Part shown: one piece after another, positions 58,664-64,000 of the stretch
How positions within the stretch are numbered: the stretch's first letter is position 1
How the letters are laid out: each line of letters begins with the position of its first letter
From: Cunninghamia lanceolata
Lineage: Eukaryota; Streptophyta; Pinopsida; Cupressales; Cupressaceae
DNA length: 64,000 nt
Direction: 5' to 3'
Assembly: GCA_027924645.1 (NCBI GenBank)
Contig: BSBN01000242.1
Span: forward strand, 2,542,001-2,606,000
The notes under the pieces: model-generated
Told to the model about the DNA's origin: nothing
The model's input: only the letters and a program-made list of their open reading frames with translations
Database searches by the model: none
Translations under genes and position numbers: made by a program

Positions 58664-59952
58664 TGTTAGATCTAGGGCACACAACTGAGAGGGGGGGTGA
58701 ATCAGTTGTGAAAAAACTTGCTTCCACTTCAAACACTTGATTCTTCTTTGTTAGTTAACATCATATCAATTAACCATTCATGAAAGCATAAAGCATAAAG
58801 CATAAACACCAGAGCAGATAATCATCAACACATTAGACACCAAGATTTTGACGTGGAAAACCCAGTTAAGGGAAAAACCATAGGGTTATTAACCCAAGGA
58901 TTATTCTCTATTAGAAGAATAAGAAAAATGGATGTCACATGCCAATTAGGGTTCACTGCATGAGCACACTGCTCATAAGGAGGCACACTACTTACAAAGA
59001 GACACACTCTCTACAAAGTGATAATAATCACAAACTTGAACTAGAGATTGACATCTTCACCATGTCTAGATCAGTTCCATTTAAGCTTGAGACACACATG
59101 CTCTGCCTTTCACTCTCTCACTATGCCACACTCATCTGCTTCACAACACACTATGAAATGAATTCACAAACCTTTATTTATACAAGGCATTGACTTAGGA
59201 ACAATCATCTAAGTCAGCAATCATCCACAATAACATTTGCAAGCTGGCAATCATCCACAAGAACATTCGCAAGATGAATAACTCATCCGGTCGGCCAGTC
59301 TGAACAAGAACATCTTCATCCAGAAGAATATCTCCAATTCTAGGCTCTAACACTAATGCGGACCGACAACACAATTTCAACATGATGCAAGAAGCTTCAC
59401 AGGCTTGCCTGAATGACCAGGTACATCCGCACTTCCTCTACTTATCAGAATCTCTTCTCTTCTTCATCCAGAACTTCAAGAACACAGTCTACCACCACTA
59501 TCATAATGCAAAAGGTACTTCCAGACCTCCAAACTATGTACAAATCGAGATGACATATCACAAGGACATCCCAAACACTCTTTCCAATCCGCAGAATAGG
59601 ACAAGGTGCTTCCGGATCTCACCGGACCTTTTTGTAACACTCTGTCACTCCAGAGCATCTCCTGGAACTGGTTCTACTTGATCAATCACAACTTCTTCAT
59701 ATCTTCATGCGGACCTCTGAAATCTTAACTGGAACATCTCAAGACTCATATCTACAAACCCTTTAATCCACATCCTCTGATCCTCAACCTATTGAGTACT
59801 TTTGCCTTCTTCTCATCACTGTTCTTCACTGTTCCTAATTGAGACTAATTTCCTCAATAACCTCAGCACACAACTCATCCAATCCTTCTTACCAATGCAA
59901 TATGAGTATGTTGACATCAATGACAACATTGGTTAACCTCATACTTTCAACA
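58664..59952 (-). repeat. Shared LTR: 5' LTR of element 1 and 3' LTR of element 2
   Basis: 1289 bp, TGTTAGATC...CTTTCAACA. On its left it adjoins the primer site of element 1; on its right it adjoins the polypurine tract of element 2 (59953-59967). The minus-strand TATA box is at 59175-59182. It serves both elements, which is expected after recombination between LTRs of two copies and not after two separate insertions. Confidence 0.93.
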
Positions 59953-60275
59953 ATCTCCCCCTTTGTCATTGATGGCAACATATGATGTGAAAAACCATCA
60001 AGACAAGAACTTCTCCTTTCTGTCACATCTCCCCCTATCAGCAACAACTCTTTACATGTCTTCTCTTCCTTTACTGCTCCCCCTTTGATCATCAACCAAT
60101 TGTTTTTCACATGTCTTCTCTCCCCCTTTGACATTAATGGCAAAGGGCTCATACTTGCAATTCTAACACATCAGAATCATACCAGCTGCTCCCCCTTAGT
60201 AGCAGCTCCCCATCATCAATCTGGATCACAAGATATGACTGTGATATCCACCAGACTGATGCACATCAGTGCATC
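59953..60275 (-). other. Multiple polypurine tracts, Copia element 2
   Basis: Purine runs on the minus strand lie at about 59954-59967, 60031-60038, 60077-60088, 60120-60132 and 60188-60206, positions equivalent to those of element 1. This is the same Sirevirus-like arrangement. Confidence 0.75.
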
Positions 60276-60890
60276 CTAGTTCATCATCGGAGGGGCCATG
60301 ACCCCTAACTTCTCCTGGAGATACTCAAAAGAGTCCTTGGGAAGAGGTTTAGTAAAAATATCTGCAATCTGATCCTTGGAGGGTACATACTCCAATCTGA
60401 CTTCATCCTTGTTCACTTGCTCTCTTAGAAAGTGAAACTTGATAGATATGTGCTTGGTCTTAGAATGCAACACCGGATTCTTAGAAATATTTATTGCACT
60501 TGAATTATCACATAAATTTGTGATAGGCTTCTCATATTCTACATTAATGTCTCTTAACATCTGCTTCATCCATAAGATTTGAGTGCAACTACCTGCTGCT
60601 GCAATGTATTCTGCTTCAGTTGTAGACAGAGATATTACCTCTTGTTTCTTGCTTAGCCAAGAAACCAACCTTTTTCCCAAAAAGAATGCTCCTCCACTTG
60701 TACTCTTCCTATCATCCACATCTCCTGCCCAATCTGCATCTGTATATGCATGAAGAGAAAAGTCATGATCTCTGGGATACCATAGGCCATACTCAACTGT
60801 TCCTTTCAAGTAACTAAAAATTCTTTTGATTGCCATGACATGAGATTCTCTGGGATCAACCTGGAATCTTGCCACAAGACCAACAACCTA
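60276..60890 (-). pseudogene. Copia element 2 RNase H
   Basis: An open frame of 199 codons (60875-60276). It has HAYTDADWAGDVDDRKSTSG (catalytic Asp), LSTTEAEYIAAAGSCTQ (intact catalytic Glu motif), LCDNSSAINISKNP (Asp) and the C-terminal YVPSKDQIADIFTKPLPKDS. The motifs are better preserved than in element 1. It is separated from RT by a TAG near 60891. Confidence 0.93.
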
Positions 60891-61690
60891 CATTATATCT
60901 GGTCTAGTCTGAGTGAGATACAGTAATCCACCAATCATTGATCTCTAGTTTGTCTGATTTGTCTTAGGAGAGTCATCATCTTTGCTTAGCTTACATCCAG
61001 TAGCCATAGGAGTGTGCATAGGCTTTGAATCTTCCATTCCAAATTTCTTCAAAAGTTCTTTCACATATTTAGTCTGAGAGATAAAGATTCCTTTCTCCAT
61101 CTGAGTAATTTCCAGACCTAAGAAGAAATTCATTTCATCAAGCATTGACATTTCAAACTAACTTTTCATTTGATTTACAAAGGTTTTACACAAACTGTCT
61201 CTTCCTCCAAAAATGATATCATCAACAAATACTTCAACAATCAAGATGTTTTCATGATCAATTTTGAAATATAGGTTACTATCAATAGTACCTTTGTTGA
61301 AACCAATCTTCAAAAGATGTTTATCCAGCCTTTCATACCATGCTCTTGGAGCTTGCTTTAGACCATACAGTGCCTTCTTTAATTTGTAGACCATATCACC
61401 ATGCTCTGATAACTGAAATCCATCCGGTTGGTCAATGTACACCTCTTCTTCTAGGTCACCATTCAGGAAAGCTGATTTGACATCCATCTGATACACTTTG
61501 AAATCCTTGAAGGCAGCAAATGCAAGAAATAGTTTGACTGCTTCAATTCTTGCCACCGGAGCAAAGGTTTCCTCAAAATCAATCCCTTCTATTTGAGAGT
61601 AGCCTTTGCAAACTAATCTAGCTTTATTTCTGATTACTTCACCATCTTCATTTAGTTTGTTCCGGAAGACCTATTTGTTTCCAATCACAT
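60891..61690 (-). pseudogene. Copia element 2 reverse transcriptase
   Basis: On the minus strand from about 61680: [20 protein letters not shown], then [20 protein letters not shown] and [20 protein letters not shown], then [20 protein letters not shown] and catalytic FVDDIIFGG (about 61225). After a TAG at about 61156, SMLDEMNFFLGLEITQMEKG and SQTKYVKELLKKFGMEDSKP follow (61151-60945). All standard Copia RT blocks are present, with few stops. The enzyme would copy element RNA to DNA. Confidence 0.93.
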
Positions 61691-62832
61691 TCTTGTTACT
61701 AGGTCTAGAAACAAGATCCCAAGTGTGATTTTTCTCAATTTGCATCAACTCTTCCTCCATTGCCTTGGTCCAATTTTCATCATTGTAGGCGTCATTTATT
61801 GTCTTAGGTTCAATCTTTGAGATCAGACAACATTCATCTGGATTTTAAGCAACATTCCTTCTAGTTTGCACACCTTTGCTTTTGTCACCTATGATCTGAT
61901 CTTCAGAGTGGTTCAGTCTTACATATCTTGGAACTTTGGGAGTTTCTTGTACTTCTGCTTCTTGATCAGGCTCATTCAGACCTATCTCTTCTTTCTGATT
62001 TACCGGATCAGTCTGAATCTAATTTTTCGGAGAGGATTGAGCTCCTTAAACCTAAACACCATCTTGATCATCTTCATCATACTCATAAAATCTTGAGGGC
62101 TTCTCAATTCCTTCATCAACTTTCACATTAGTACTTTCTATCATCTTTCTCAGTCTCTTATTGTAACACCGGTATGCTTTGCTTTGAGTGGATTAACCCA
62201 AGAAGATTCCTTCATTACTTCTAGCATCAAACTTTCCTAGATCTTCATCTCTTTTAATGTAACATTTGCTACCAAATACTCTGAAATATCTCATAGTAGG
62301 AGTGATGCCAAACCAAAGTTCATAGGGAGTCTTACCGGTATTGCTTCTGATTTGAACTCAATTAAGAGTGTAGACTGTAGTGCTGATAGCTTCTCTCCAA
62401 AAACATCTGAGGAACATTTACTTCCATCATCATTGTCCTGGTAGCTTCCTGGATGGTCCGGTTCTTTCTCTCAACTACTCCATTCTGCTGTGGAGTCCTA
62501 GGAGCAGACAATTGTCTCTTTATACCATGCTTCTCACAAAAGTCTATGAATTCACCGGATGTGAATTCTCCACCTCTATCAAACCTCAGACATTTTAGTT
62601 TCAATCCGGTTTGATTCTCTATCATAGCCTTGAAGATTTTGAACTTCTCAAAAGCTTCTGATTTCTCTTTCAGAAAGGTAACCCACATCATCTGGGAGTA
62701 ATCATCAATTAGTAACATGAAGTATCTATCACCTTGCATACTCTTGACTCTTGTTGGACCACATAGATCAGTATGAACTAATTCTAATAATCCGGTAGAG
62801 GATTGATCTTTGCTCTTAAATGAGACTCTGCT
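61691..62832 (-). pseudogene. Copia element 2 integrase
   Basis: The catalytic core (62739-62362) reads FMLLIDDYSQMMWVTFLKEK (first Asp), LKCLRFDRGGEFTSGEFIDF (second Asp) and PRTPQQNGVVERKNRTIQEA (Glu), so D, D and E are all present. A frameshift follows after about residue 115, near VPQMFLERS. The C-terminal part reads MRYFRVFGSKCYIKRDEDLG and ARSNEGIFLG, then an acidic linker toward RT (61850-62150) with several stops. This domain is entirely missing from element 1. Confidence 0.9.
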
Positions 62833-63573
62833 CTATTTACCTAGCTGACATTCTTTACACAAACTATTTGTAGGTTTTACCAATTTTGGAAGATCTCTTA
62901 CAGCCTGAATATTGCTTATCTTGATGACGTTATCAAAATTTACATGACACATCCTTCTATGCCATAACCAGCTCTGATCAATTTGACCAAGTAGACAACT
63001 TTTATCAGCACCAACCAAGTGGAAGATATTACCTTTAGTTTGAGTACCGGATGTAATCTTTGTTCCAGATCTTTCAAAGATTCTGCATTTTCCATCCTTG
63101 AATCGAAGATCATAGCCTTTGTCCACCAACTATCCAACACTGAGAAGATTGTGCTTCAAACCTTCAACATACAACACATTACCAGTTTTGTTTCTTCCAT
63201 TAAAAGAGATAGTTCCTCTTCCTCTGATTCTACTAGCTGAATTATCACCAAACTTTACCATTCCTCCTTCATACCTTTCCAAATCTAAGAACTTGTTCTT
63301 GTCACCTGTCATATGATGAGAGCATCCACTATCAATAACCCAATCATCCTTTTCTTCAACTTGGACAGCCAGAGCTCTTTCTACAACCTTATGATTGATA
63401 GATATTGGATCTTCTTCCTTAATGGCAATAAACACCCATTCATTTATGGATTTGTCTCCTATCTCTGATTCATCATCTGTTACTCCTTCATTATCAGCTT
63501 GTTCATGAACATAATAACAATTCTTTTGGAACCTTTGTCTGTTAGAATTTGACCTTGCAATCTTTTTGGACAT
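62833..63573 (-). pseudogene. Copia element 2 protease and GAG-pre-integrase
   Basis: The frame 63573-63130 carries WVIDSGCSHHMTGDKNKFLD (D-S-G protease active site) and NVLYVEGLKHNLLSVG. One TAG (where element 1 has Gln-Leu) separates it from 63129-62833, which carries LWHRRMCHVNFDNVIKISNI and CKECQLGK of the pre-integrase zinc domain. Apart from that stop the text is nearly intact. Confidence 0.92.
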
Positions 63574-64000
63574 CTTGAAGCAAAATGACCAATTTTATTG
63601 CAGTGAAAGCATTTGAAAGGTAACTTTCCTTCATACTTACCAGATCCTCTTGGCAGTCTTTTTGCAATAAGGGCTTCAAGTTGAGTTGTTTCTACTTCTT
63701 CCTCTTCCATGTCTTTCCTTGCTTGATCATATCATGACAGCTTCCTTGAAGAGTTCTCTCCCGGATCAAATCTTTGTTTGCCTTTCACATAGGCACTAGC
63801 TTTAAATGCAGATTCAGTCTTGGGGTGATCATCTCCAAATTCGGTCATTTCAAATGCACCCAGTTTGCCAGCCAATTGTTCTCTTGTGACAGTTGTATGG
63901 GCTCTGAATTCATCAATGGCAGCAACCTTGATTTTGTAGGCAGCAGGAAGGGATCTGAGAATTTTGCAAACAATCTCATTTTCATCTAGAACTCCACCAG
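63574..64000 (-). pseudogene. Copia element 2 gag, 5' part outside the window
   Basis: Frame 63710-63480 contains the CCHC knuckle LPFKCFHCNKIGHFASRCPK. To the right, LGAFEMTEFG and KIKVAAIDEFRAHTTVTREQ of the capsid part are readable up to the window end. A frameshift lies near 63720-63760 and another just after the knuckle, where 63573 starts in a different frame. Confidence 0.85.

Larger units (their letters stand above)
54098..59952 (-). mobile_element. Copia (Sirevirus-type) element 1, internally deleted
   Basis: The 3' LTR is 54098-55386 and the 5' LTR 58664-59952, both 1289 bp and nearly identical. The interior is 3277 bp with primer site (58650-58661), gag, protease, pre-integrase, RT, RNase H and multiple polypurine tracts. 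The catalytic integrase core and N-terminal RT are missing through one deletion near 56921. The left flank is the Tat-like gag. The right LTR is shared with element 2, so there is no flanking duplication between the two. The left LTR starts TTTTAGATC where the other copy has TGTTAGATC. Confidence 0.92.
60276..64000 (-). mobile_element. Copia (Sirevirus-type) element 2, continues past the window
   Basis: The interior of the second element runs from the polypurine tracts after the shared LTR through RNase H, RT, integrase, protease and gag, and leaves the window within gag. It retains the approximately 1.26 kb lost from element 1 (61488-62744 equivalent). Scattered stops make it non-functional as read. 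Confidence 0.92.

Noticed and set aside
1..64000. Host genes, tRNA or rRNA genes
   Set aside because: I looked for long open frames outside retroelement contexts, cloverleaf-like segments and conserved rRNA text and found none I could support.

Overview
This window looks like a piece of a large, repeat-packed seed-plant nuclear genome. I think a gymnosperm (conifer) is likely, but that is inference. It is AT-rich. I found no intact host gene and no tRNA or rRNA. Almost every recognisable coding trace is a broken LTR-retrotransposon gene of the Ty3/Gypsy or Ty1/Copia superfamily. Several primer-binding sites match the 3' end of plant initiator-Met tRNA, and polypurine tracts, TG...CA LTR ends and 5-bp target-site duplications are visible.

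Layout. (1) 1-25.55 kb: the 5' end of a minus-strand element with a ~3.2 kb LTR (260-3451), then an ~11.2 kb segment (1763-12950) repeated directly in tandem (12951 to about 25553). Each unit carries the LTR's distal part, a degenerate plus-strand Gypsy remnant (integrase C-terminus plus an antisense reading frame) and a small minus-strand Copia-like element with 231-bp LTRs and a hairpin array. Unit 2 alone also carries a 1242-bp Copia solo LTR with a perfect 5-bp target duplication. (2) 25.55-30.5 kb: AT-rich, with only weak coding remnants, a short tandem duplication and a (TA)n run. (3) 30.86-35.4 kb: a minus-strand Gypsy relic (RNase H to integrase), split inside the integrase by a structurally complete, apparently non-coding LTR element (31014-34000). 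(4) About 35.8-39.0 kb: a second long LTR with polypurine tract and an adjacent chromodomain-bearing integrase tail. (5) 39.0-54.1 kb: a large minus-strand Tat-like Gypsy element. From 5' to 3' it has gag, protease, an extra RNase H-like domain, RT-RNase H, integrase, a long additional coiled-coil reading frame, and then a tract rich in G-box-like repeats. Its gag is interrupted at 50197-53137 by an LTR-like insertion holding twelve imperfect palindromes of 33-37 nt. (6) 54.1-64.0 kb: two minus-strand Copia elements of Sirevirus type joined head to tail through a shared LTR. The first has lost its integrase core and the RT N-terminus; the second runs off the window.

How the parts act together: no living pathway is encoded here. 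The content is a stratigraphy of nested insertions. The Copia array lies in the Tat-like gag, the LTR-like element lies in the same gag, the non-coding LTR element lies in a Gypsy integrase, and the solo LTR lies in only one copy of a tandem duplication. This gives a relative order of events. The features most worth a second look are the palindrome array, the G-box-like array, the extra RNase H placed before RT, and the long coiled-coil reading frame after the integrase.
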